From DSNY01 sp037446035 (lineage in GTDB: Bacteria > Pseudomonadota > Gammaproteobacteria > Burkholderiales > Burkholderiaceae_F), in NCBI GenBank assembly GCA_037446035.1, contig JBBIJJ010000213.1, forward strand, positions 1-6,089: a stretch of DNA of 6,089 bases. Reading direction: 5' to 3'. Below the pieces are notes generated by a model that worked only from the letters and a program-made list of their open reading frames with translations, searched no databases and was not told the DNA's origin. Below are positions 1 to 4,855 of the stretch, one piece after another. Made by a program: the position numbers and the translations under genes. Each line of letters begins with the position of its first letter. Within the stretch, counting starts at the first letter, position 1.

Positions 1-281
1 ACGAGATCGCCGACCTGCTGCGGCTGGAAGACGGCGCGCACTGCGACGAGGCGCGGGCAATCGCGGAGCGCAGGCTTGCGGACGTGCGCCAGCGGCGCGC
101 ACAGCTTCAAGGCATCGAGGACGCGCTGGCCGCGCTCGTCGCGCGCTGCGGCGCAACGAGCGGTAGTGTGTGCTGCCCGCTGATCGCGTCGCTGCAGGAT
201 CGGGCATCCGATGCAGACCGCACGACGGTCCGCGAAGGCGCCGCAATGGCGACCGCGCGGCCGCGACGGCTTCGCTCGTAG
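1..281 (+). CDS. merR: Hg(II)-responsive MerR regulator, C-terminal part (5' end outside window)
   Basis: This is the end of a MerR-family transcription regulator. The reading frame is open from base 3 to a TAG at 279-281, so the winged-helix DNA-binding domain lies to the left of the window. What remains is the dimerisation helix and the metal-binding loop. The family pattern LRLEDGxHCDEA, then a long helix, then LVARCGATSGSVCCPLIASLQ, matches mercuric MerR proteins. The three cysteines known to bind Hg(II) (Cys82, Cys117 and Cys126 in Tn501 MerR) all have counterparts, and an extra Cys sits just before the last one. These favour a mercury sensor over cadmium/lead, copper or zinc relatives. 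In known mer loci the regulator is divergent from merTPA and represses or activates that promoter; such genes would be outside this window. After the usual end (LIASLQ) there is a tail of about 27 Arg/Ala-rich residues, longer than in Tn501 MerR. Confidence in family is high and in mercury specificity good. Confidence 0.9.
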   Translation, partial: EIADLLRLEDGAHCDEARAIAERRLADVRQRRAQLQGIEDALAALVARCGATSGSVCCPLIASLQDRASDADRTTVREGAAMATARPRRLRS

Positions 282-383
282 CGACCCGCCGCGCGTCTCG
301 GAATGCCTGGAGCGCGCCGCGCATACGCCGCCGCCTGGCGCGGCGACCGACCGCGATGGATGCCCGACCGCGGCGCGGCGCAG
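282..383. other. convergent intergenic gap with a short GC hairpin
   Basis: The gap separates the stop codons of merR (+) and the lipoprotein gene (-). The only structure I see is a 6-bp stem, CGCCGC at 329-334 against GCGGCG at 340-345, with a 5-nt loop. Neither strand has a T-run after it, so it is a poor match to an intrinsic terminator. I see no gene here. Confidence 0.4.
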
Positions 384-767
384 TCACTGCGCCTTGCGCT
401 CCCGCTCGCTCTTCCACTCGCGATAGCGCTTCCACTCCAGCCACTCGAGAAATTCCCGGTACTCGAGCGAGCGCTCCGACTTGGCGCGCCGGAAGTTCCG
501 ATACGCATCGAACTCGTCGAAGTCCGTGTTCGGGCCGGGCGCAGCGGCAGGGGCCGCGCTCGACGCCGCCGGTGCCGGCTCGGCGCCGCGCAGTACGAAC
601 GCACCGCGCTCGCCCGTCAGCAGCCCGGGGCCTTCCGGGATCTCGGTGGGCGGGCGGTACTGAAACGGCGTGCCGGCGCAGGCGCCGAGCACGCCCGTGA
701 ACACGAGCGTGGCGGCGCGCGCGAGCGCGCCGCCGACCGCAGTGACCCGACGCTCTGCGCTGTGCAT
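384..767 (-). CDS. small lipoprotein with aromatic every-third-residue repeat, coupled to the porin
   Basis: The product is 127 residues. An N-terminal hydrophobic stretch ends in a lipobox, LGAC, with Cys30 as the lipidated residue. Ala follows at +2, which by the Lol rule points to the outer membrane. Residues 31-60 are Pro/Gly-rich, and 62-80 form an Ala/Pro linker. The charged C-terminus has aromatic residues at exact three-residue spacing: Phe83, Phe86, Tyr89, Phe92, and later Tyr103, Phe106, Trp109, Trp112, Tyr115, Trp118. The rest of that part is mainly Glu, Arg and Lys, so it is probably a helix. I do not recognise a named family. The ATG starts 2 nt after the porin TAG and has no clear Shine-Dalgarno, so translation is probably coupled to the porin. 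It may act beside the porin in the outer membrane, which is inference. The much longer open frame running up to 1784 overlaps the porin and is not coding; the lipobox and the junction set this start. Confidence 0.8.
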   Translation of the reverse strand: MHSAERRVTAVGGALARAATLVFTGVLGACAGTPFQYRPPTEIPEGPGLLTGERGAFVLRGAEPAPAASSAAPAAAPGPNTDFDEFDAYRNFRRAKSERSLEYREFLEWLEWKRYREWKSERERKAQ

Positions 768-769
768 TG

Positions 770-1843
770 CTAGAACTTGATGCGCGTGCCGACCATCAGG
801 AACGACACATCGTCGAAGCCGGCCCCCGGCTGATCGAGGCTGTGCTGCTTGGCACCGGCGTACAGCTCGATCCAGTTCTTGGGCGTGTACACGTAGCCGA
901 TGCCGAACACGTCGGAGTCGCGGCCGGAGACGCCGAAGTCCCTGCCGCGTCCGTAGTCGATCGACACGGCGTGCAGCCCCGCCTTGTAGCCGAGCTTGAC
1001 GTACCCATACTTCTTCTTCGGATCGAGCGCGTTGTCGTTCTCGCGGTTGGCGTACGCGAGCGTCCCGTTGAACCCGTTGGCGGCAAGCCAGGAGATCGAC
1101 CCGCCGACCGTATCTTCGTTGCCGGTCGCACCGCCGGCCTCGCGCCGTGACCAACCGAGTGCCGCCGCCAGCTTGCCGCCGCCGAGCGCGCTGCTGTACC
1201 AACCGGCGAGCTCGGTGACGTTGGCGTTGCCTTTGGTCCCGAAGCTGACCGCCACGTACACGGGGCCGAACATCGGCGTGTCGTAACGCAGGCGGTCGTA
1301 GCGGCTTTCGAAGTCCAGGTTGTCGATCGTGCTGCCGATGGTCGGGCCCAACGTGGCACCGTTGCGGAAGTTGAACGCGGCGCCGATGTCGGTCTGGCTT
1401 GAGTAGTTGATCACCGCGGTGCCGGACAGATCGACCTCCATGCCGCCGTTGGCCGCCCCGTCGCCCTGGCCGAGACTCAGCTTGCCCCAATCGCCGACGA
1501 GAAACGCGTCGACGTGACGTTCGTTCAGCGTCGCTGCGGCGCTTCGATTGGTGAAGCTCAGCGCGTTGGACGGATTCGACGTGAAACCGACCTCCCACAG
1601 GATGCCGGCCTTCAGCCCGGTCCACAGTTCCTCCGTGCCGGTAAAGCGGAAGCGCGTCTGCGAGTTGATGTTGTCGGCGTTGAACAGCTTCGACTCGGTG
1701 CCGTCGTCGACGCCCATCAACAGACGATTCACGTGCCCGGAGATCTTGGCTTCCAGCGCCGCGGCCGGCCCGGCCGCCGCCCACAGCACCGCGGCGATCG
1801 ACGCGGCCCCGGCGGTTGCAAGCGGTTTCTTTGATGGGTTCAT
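770..1843 (-). CDS. outer-membrane general porin (betaproteobacterial porin type)
   Basis: The product is 357 residues, the usual size for a 16-strand trimeric porin. A signal peptide runs from Met1 to about Ala29: basic MNPSKK, a hydrophobic Ala-rich core, then PAAA before LEAKISGHVNR. The mature chain starts with a short strand (EAKISGHVNRLLM) and shows alternating strands with repeated Gly/Asn/Asp turns. It includes a TRFRFTGTEELWTGLKAG segment typical of this porin class, and it ends in GTRIKF, whose terminal Phe is the usual BAM recognition signal. It should form a diffusion channel for small hydrophilic solutes; substrate preference cannot be read from the sequence. The ATG at 1841-1843 was chosen because GAGGAG lies about 8 nt upstream and the signal peptide begins there; the frame stays open to 2068 without such support. 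It is the first gene of a two-gene unit with the lipoprotein. No Cys is present, as expected for a porin. Confidence 0.92.
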   Translation of the reverse strand: MNPSKKPLATAGAASIAAVLWAAAGPAAALEAKISGHVNRLLMGVDDGTESKLFNADNINSQTRFRFTGTEELWTGLKAGILWEVGFTSNPSNALSFTNRSAAATLNERHVDAFLVGDWGKLSLGQGDGAANGGMEVDLSGTAVINYSSQTDIGAAFNFRNGATLGPTIGSTIDNLDFESRYDRLRYDTPMFGPVYVAVSFGTKGNANVTELAGWYSSALGGGKLAAALGWSRREAGGATGNEDTVGGSISWLAANGFNGTLAYANRENDNALDPKKKYGYVKLGYKAGLHAVSIDYGRGRDFGVSGRDSDVFGIGYVYTPKNWIELYAGAKQHSLDQPGAGFDDVSFLMVGTRIKF

Positions 1844-1901
1844 GCAGCTTCTCCTCGTGTCGGTTGTTCGGGATTGATTGGTGGGTTCGCGTGCGCCGGT
1901 G

Positions 1902-1913
1902 CGTTGCGCAACG
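1902..1913. promoter_or_regulatory. perfect 12-bp palindrome upstream of the porin (candidate operator)
   Basis: CGTTGCGCAACG is fully self-complementary and lies 59-70 bp ahead of the porin ATG. That is in the range where the core promoter or an operator would be. No regulator can be assigned and no standard -35/-10 pair is evident next to it. In GC-rich DNA a 12-bp palindrome can occur by chance, so this is a candidate only. Confidence 0.3.
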
Positions 1914-2113
1914 TCACGCGTTCGTGGAGTCTTACGAGACGTGCCGTCGCTTACCGCAGCAACGCCAAGCGGCGCTGCCGCTAGCGCAAACGGGCCATCG
2001 GTGCTGGCCGACGGCGCTGAACCGGTAAGGAACTGCTGGTGCGCGCGACTGGCTATGAATGGGCGCACCGCGTCGCGCTCGTCATCGTCGCGGTCCGTTC
2101 ACTCGCGCCGGGA

Positions 2114-2125
2114 TTTGCGCGCAAA
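2114..2125. promoter_or_regulatory. perfect 12-bp palindrome TTTGCGCGCAAA
   Basis: This is a fully self-complementary site with A/T flanks around a GCGCGC core, about 215 bp upstream of the rightward start at 2340. Its form suits a dimeric regulator's site. A further GCGCGC-AAA-GCGCGC hairpin at 2203-2217 lies between it and the gene. No known consensus is matched. Confidence 0.25.
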
Positions 2126-2339
2126 CGAGCAAGAAGGCGGCGATGTCGCGTAACGGCACGCAGCGTTGGCGTGGTCGCCGCTGTCGGCACTTTTCTTACC
2201 GCGCGCGCAAAGCGCGCATCTTCATGCGCCGAGTAACGAATCGCGGAGCAGCGCGACCTATAGGCATGCACACCGCATTCGACAGATGGGAGCGATGTGC
2301 AGCAGTGATCAATCCCATCGCGTCTGAAGGAGATGAGAC

Positions 2340-2720
2340 ATGCTGAAGACGAAAGTGCTGGTCGCCATCCCGCTCGCCGCGTTGTCGATGGCCGCGTACG
2401 CTGAAGCGGGCGACATGAGTTTTTTCTGGGAACAGATGCAGCCGGTGCAGTCGACCGTCACGCGCGCGCAGGTTCAGGCGGGCGTGGCCGCCGCAGTCGC
2501 GCGCGGTGAGATCCCCGTCGGCGAGCGCGGTCCGGTGTTCGTCGATCCGCCTTCGACGGTTACGCGCGCACAGGTGGTCGCGGAGCTGCGCGAGGCGATT
2601 CGCCTGGGCGTGCACAACCCCAGCGAGGCCGGGGTGCCGATCACGACACCCGCGCAGGAAGCGCAAATTGCCGCGGCCGGACGCGCGGCGGCGAAAGAGT
2701 ACGCAACGGCGGCCAAGTAG
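2340..2720 (+). CDS. DUF4148-family small periplasmic protein with duplicated motif
   Basis: The product is 126 residues. The signal peptide MLKTKVLVAIPLAALSMAAYA is cleaved after about Ala21, so the mature protein is periplasmic. It has two copies of a motif 34 residues apart: STVTRAQVQAGVAAAVARGE from residue 38 and STVTRAQVVAELREAIRLGV from residue 72. The C-terminal TPAQEAQIAAAGRAAAKEYA resembles the end of DUF4148 proteins, which normally carry a single TRAQVxAEL motif. The duplication is therefore unusual, though I cannot say how rare. DUF4148 has no established function; members are abundant small exported proteins in Burkholderiales. The ATG was chosen because GAAGGAG precedes it by 7 nt and the signal peptide begins there. 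There are no cysteines. The next gene, 121 nt downstream on the same strand, carries a related motif, so the two may be co-expressed. Confidence 0.8.
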   Translation: MLKTKVLVAIPLAALSMAAYAEAGDMSFFWEQMQPVQSTVTRAQVQAGVAAAVARGEIPVGERGPVFVDPPSTVTRAQVVAELREAIRLGVHNPSEAGVPITTPAQEAQIAAAGRAAAKEYATAAK

Positions 2721-2736
2721 CGCGCCGGGGGCGCGC
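2720..2736. terminator. GC hairpin directly after the DUF4148 stop (weak terminator or mRNA stabiliser)
   Basis: GCGCGCC (2720-2726) pairs perfectly with GGCGCGC (2730-2736) around a GGG loop, starting on the last base of the TAG. There is no T-run after it. It may attenuate transcription or protect the 3' end of the upstream message rather than stop transcription fully, which would give the downstream gene lower expression. Confidence 0.4.
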
Positions 2737-2841
2737 AAGCCGACGAACTCGTTCACGCCGACTTGCGCGCCTGTGATCGTCTGGCGCCGGGTCCGTCGTT
2801 GTCGGGGCCGAAGCGTTCGGCGTTGCCGAAGGAGCCCAGTC

Positions 2842-3165
2842 ATGTCGATGCTCAAATCCGCCGCGCGAGGTTTGCTCGTCGTCGGCTTCGTGTTGACGTT
2901 GATCGCGCTCGCAGAGTCGCGTACCGATGCCGCCCCCGCTGCCAAGCCGGCCGCCGGCAGCGTGCAGCGCGCCGACGCGGCCCGGACCCGCGACGAGGTG
3001 TCCGCCGCGGTCGTACGCGCCATGCACGACGGCAACTGGCGCTGCCTGACCAACAACCGCGGCTGGTGCGATCGCCCGATGCGCGCCGGACCGTACGTGT
3101 TGGCGGGGAGTACGGCGAGCGACGGCTCGAATCCTGCGCCGCCGTGGCGGCCGTCTTTGCACTAG
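2842..3165 (+). CDS. small exported or membrane-anchored protein, DUF4148-like motif, two cysteines
   Basis: The product is 107 residues and I do not recognise a named family. Residues 1-24 form a basic-then-hydrophobic segment (LLVVGFVLTLIALA) that is either a signal peptide, cut after Ala24, or an N-terminal anchor. Next comes an Ala/Pro-rich linker, then TRDEVSAAVVRAMHDGNW at residues 49-66. This matches the two TRAQV motifs of the upstream protein at the Thr, Arg, Val, Ala, Ala and Gly positions, which suggests common descent. Cys68 and Cys76 flank LTNNRGW and could form a disulfide in the periplasm. The C-terminus is Pro/Ser-rich and disordered-looking. The ATG is preceded by GAAGGAG with an 8-nt spacer, which fixes the start. 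It follows the DUF4148 gene by 121 nt on the same strand and is convergent with the AraC gene. Confidence is good that it is a gene and low for its role. Confidence 0.72.
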   Translation: MSMLKSAARGLLVVGFVLTLIALAESRTDAAPAAKPAAGSVQRADAARTRDEVSAAVVRAMHDGNWRCLTNNRGWCDRPMRAGPYVLAGSTASDGSNPAPPWRPSLH

Positions 3166-3170
3166 GCAAA

Positions 3171-3192
3171 GCGGCGCGCTTGCGCGCGCCGC
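3171..3192. terminator. 9-bp hairpin between convergent genes (bidirectional terminator candidate)
   Basis: GCGGCGCGC (3171-3179) pairs perfectly with GCGCGCCGC (3184-3192) around a TTGC loop. It sits 5 nt after the rightward stop and 8 nt beyond the end of the leftward AraC gene. Read on the minus strand, the stem is followed by TTTGCC, a short T-run, so it fits better as the terminator of the AraC transcript. Confidence 0.5.
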
Positions 3193-3200
3193 GCCAACAC

Positions 3201-4136
3201 TCAAGCGCCCGCGCTCGACGCGGTGGTGCGCCGGTACGCACCGGGTCCCGTGCGTGCGGCCTTCTTGAAGGCTTTGCCGAACGAGGCCTCCGACCGATAG
3301 CCGACGCGCTCGGCGATTGCCGCAATGCTCAGGTGCGACTCCGTCAACAGGCGGCGCGCGAGCTGCATGCGCCATAACGTCAGGTACTGCATCGGCGTTT
3401 GTCCGACGAGCTGAACGAAGCGCTCGGCGAACGCCGAACGCGAAACGCCGACTCGCCGCGCCAGGCGCTGCAACGTCCAGTTCTCGTGTGGGCTGCGCTG
3501 CATTAGCGCGAGCGCCGCGCCAACCGCCCTGTCCGTGAACGCGGCCAGCATCCCCGGCGGCGCCTCGGCCTGCTCGACGTAGGCTCGCACCATCTGGATG
3601 AACAGCACGCCGACGAGGCGATCGACCACCGCTTCGGCACCGGGACGTGCCGCGCGCGTCTCGTGGACCATGAATTCGAGCGAAGTCTGCAGCCACGCGA
3701 GGTCGCGACGGCCGCTGTGGCGGATGTGGATGACTGCCGGTAACGCGGCCAGCAACGGGTGCCGGCTATCGCGGCTGCAGCGGAAGTAGCCGCACAGAAT
3801 CGAGGCCGGCTCGCCTTGGCCGTCGTTTGTCACCGGCCCGTAGTGATCGAGCGATTGACCAGCGAGCACTTCTTCGACGGGCGGTGCCGCGCCGTCGGGC
3901 GAATCGAGCAGCGCGTGCGCGCGGCCGTGCGGCAGAACGACGAGGTCGCCTGCCTGCAGGGCGAGCGGCTCGTCTCGGTCCGCCAGGCGCAGCCAGAAGT
4001 TGCCGCGCACGACGACGTGAAACGGCATGTCCGTCGTCGCCGGCATCGTCATTCCCCAGGGTGCCGCGAACTCGCAACGGAAGTGCACGCCGCCGCCAAG
4101 GCGGACTGCGCCGAGGATGTCGCTGAGCGGATCCAT
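3201..4136 (-). CDS. AraC-family regulator, cupin_6 sensor domain, RclR-like cysteines
   Basis: The product is 311 residues. The N-terminal half (about 5-170) is a cupin-type AraC sensor domain: MPFHVVVRGNFWLRL, then LQAGDLVVLPHGRAHALLD, then ILCGYFRC and HPLLAALPAVI. The C-terminal half (about 205-303) has both helix-turn-helix units, WTLQRLARRVGVSRSAFAERF and LSIAAIAERVGYRSEASFGK, ending in GPGAYRR. I chose the internal ATG because MDPLSDILG matches the usual family start and places a cysteine at residue 21. A GTG at 4199 would add 21 residues with no homology support. E. coli RclR, as I recall it, begins MDALSRLL and senses HOCl through Cys21 and Cys89. Here Cys21 falls at the same number, and Cys115 in ILCG aligns with RclR's IVCG; Cys120 is extra. 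It is divergent from the AhpD-like gene and probably regulates it. An oxidant signal is inference; other cupin AraC regulators share this fold. Confidence 0.88.
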   Translation of the reverse strand: MDPLSDILGAVRLGGGVHFRCEFAAPWGMTMPATTDMPFHVVVRGNFWLRLADRDEPLALQAGDLVVLPHGRAHALLDSPDGAAPPVEEVLAGQSLDHYGPVTNDGQGEPASILCGYFRCSRDSRHPLLAALPAVIHIRHSGRRDLAWLQTSLEFMVHETRAARPGAEAVVDRLVGVLFIQMVRAYVEQAEAPPGMLAAFTDRAVGAALALMQRSPHENWTLQRLARRVGVSRSAFAERFVQLVGQTPMQYLTLWRMQLARRLLTESHLSIAAIAERVGYRSEASFGKAFKKAARTGPGAYRRTTASSAGA

Positions 4137-4271
4137 GCTAAGCGCAGCTGGACGATCGGACCAGAGAAGTGGACGGCTGCACATTTTCGCCGCCAGCACC
4201 GCTCACGACAATGCGCCCCACTTCCAGGCATGGAAGCCAATCGTCCGATTTCGACGCATAGGAGCGATCAA
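4137..4271. promoter_or_regulatory. divergent control region with direct repeats and inverted repeats
   Basis: This 135-bp gap separates the AraC regulator (-) from the enzyme pair (+). TGGACG occurs at 4149-4154 and again at 4170-4175, a 21-bp step or two helical turns on the same face, as is usual for AraC-family half-sites. The first copy lies in CTGG-N9-CCAG (4148-4164). GAAGTGG at 4166-4172 is mirrored by CCACTTC at 4218-4224, and GGACGAT at 4150-4156 by ATCGTCC at 4240-4246. CTTCCA-GGCA-TGGAAG at 4221-4236 is a perfect inverted repeat. A poor -35/-10 pair (TTTTCG at 4184, GACAAT at 4207, 17-bp spacing) fits an activator-dependent promoter just right of the second half-site. All assignments are by eye. 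Confidence 0.5.
4260..4264 (+). promoter_or_regulatory. ribosome binding site that fixes a GTG start
   Basis: AGGAG lies 7 nt before GTG at 4272-4274. No ATG in this frame is equally well placed. The protein homology begins at once with PRLNVVTP, so this site decides the start of the AhpD-like gene. Confidence 0.75.
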
Positions 4272-4808
4272 GTGCCAAGACTGAACGTAGTCACACCCGC
4301 CGCCGCCAGCGGCAGGACGAAGGAGCTGTACGACGCCATCGCGCGCGCGATTGGCGGCGTTCCGAACATCTATCAAGGTGTCGGCAGCAGTGCGCCCGCG
4401 CTCGGCGCGGTGCTCGGTATCGGCGAAGCGCTGAAGCAGGGACAACTGACGCCTGCGCAAACCGAGGCGATCAAGCTCGTCGTCAGCGAAGCTTACGGAT
4501 GCACTTACTGCCTCGCCGCGCATACGCTGCTCGGCAAAAAGGGCGGCCTAGCCGAGGCCGACACGATCGGCATCCGCCGCGGCAGCATCGAGCAGCCCAA
4601 GCTCGCCGCACTGGCGCAGTTCGTGCGCGCGGCGATCCAGCCGGCGGCGCGCGTGTCCGACAGCGACCTCGCCGCGGTAAGGGCCGCCGGCTACAACGAC
4701 GCGCAGATCACCGAAGCGCTGATGGTTGTTGCACAAACCGTATTCACCAATCTGTTCAATCGGGTGCATCAGACGCCGCTCGACTTTCCGGCAGCGCCCA
4801 GTCTTTGA
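4272..4808 (+). CDS. carboxymuconolactone decarboxylase / AhpD-fold family protein with CxxC centre
   Basis: The product is 178 residues, mostly helical, the usual length for AhpD-like proteins. The core motif EAYGCTYCLAAHT gives Glu73, Cys77, Cys80 and His84. That arrangement matches the redox centre of AhpD-type peroxidases, where the Cys pair cycles between thiol and disulfide and Glu/His relay protons. True carboxymuconolactone decarboxylases lack this Cys pair, so a thiol-peroxidase or disulfide-reductase role in the cytoplasm is more likely than aromatic degradation. No partner ahpC is in the window. There is no signal peptide. The start is GTG with a good AGGAG upstream. The longer open frame reaching back to 3759 runs antisense to the AraC gene and is not coding. 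The gene is first in a two-gene operon; the next start is 47 nt past its stop. It is probably controlled by the divergent AraC regulator. From memory, an AhpD-like gene next to an RclR-type regulator is also found in Pseudomonas aeruginosa. Confidence 0.87.
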   Translation: MPRLNVVTPAAASGRTKELYDAIARAIGGVPNIYQGVGSSAPALGAVLGIGEALKQGQLTPAQTEAIKLVVSEAYGCTYCLAAHTLLGKKGGLAEADTIGIRRGSIEQPKLAALAQFVRAAIQPAARVSDSDLAAVRAAGYNDAQITEALMVVAQTVFTNLFNRVHQTPLDFPAAPSL

Positions 4809-4855
4809 GTCGCATCGCAACCCGTCCACTCACGAACTTACGAGGGAGCCAACCG

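Larger units (their letters stand above)
1844..2339. other. divergent intergenic region, porin (-) / DUF4148 gene (+)
   Basis: About 496 bp lie between two divergent genes. Open frames here read as Arg/Ala-rich text without a convincing ribosome site or family signature, so I call no gene. The region contains two perfect 12-bp palindromes, at 1902-1913 and 2114-2125. It also has a small hairpin, GCGCGC-AAA-GCGCGC, at 2203-2217, and a TATAGG hexamer at 2259-2264 that could be a -10 for the rightward gene but has no recognisable -35. The length is enough for two promoters with operators. Confidence 0.6.

Noticed and set aside
384..1784. 466-residue open frame on the minus strand
   Set aside because: Its 5' two-thirds is Arg-rich text out of frame with the porin, which has a signal peptide and a C-terminal Phe. 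Only the last 127 residues, from the ATG at 767 with its lipobox, look real.
2196..3056. 286-residue minus-strand open frame opposite the small exported proteins
   Set aside because: It is antisense to two genes that have good ribosome sites and signal peptides, and its translation shows no recognisable domain.
2641..3696. 351-residue minus-strand open frame
   Set aside because: Arg/Ala-rich, with no ribosome site or domain. It overlaps the AraC gene in another frame and lies antisense to the two small exported protein genes; typical GC-rich shadow.
4137..4199. GTG-initiated 21-residue extension of the AraC regulator
   Set aside because: No good ribosome site and no family similarity. MDPLSDIL at 4136 matches the usual start and aligns Cys21 with RclR. 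It is not fully excluded, because the internal ATG also lacks a strong Shine-Dalgarno.
3759..4271. N-terminal extension of the AhpD-like frame
   Set aside because: It runs antisense to the AraC coding region and through the shared promoter region. The GTG at 4272 with AGGAG and immediate family homology is the better start.
4272..4808. A role as true 4-carboxymuconolactone decarboxylase in aromatic degradation
   Set aside because: The CxxC-x3-His motif is that of AhpD-type redox proteins, and no other protocatechuate pathway gene is in the window.
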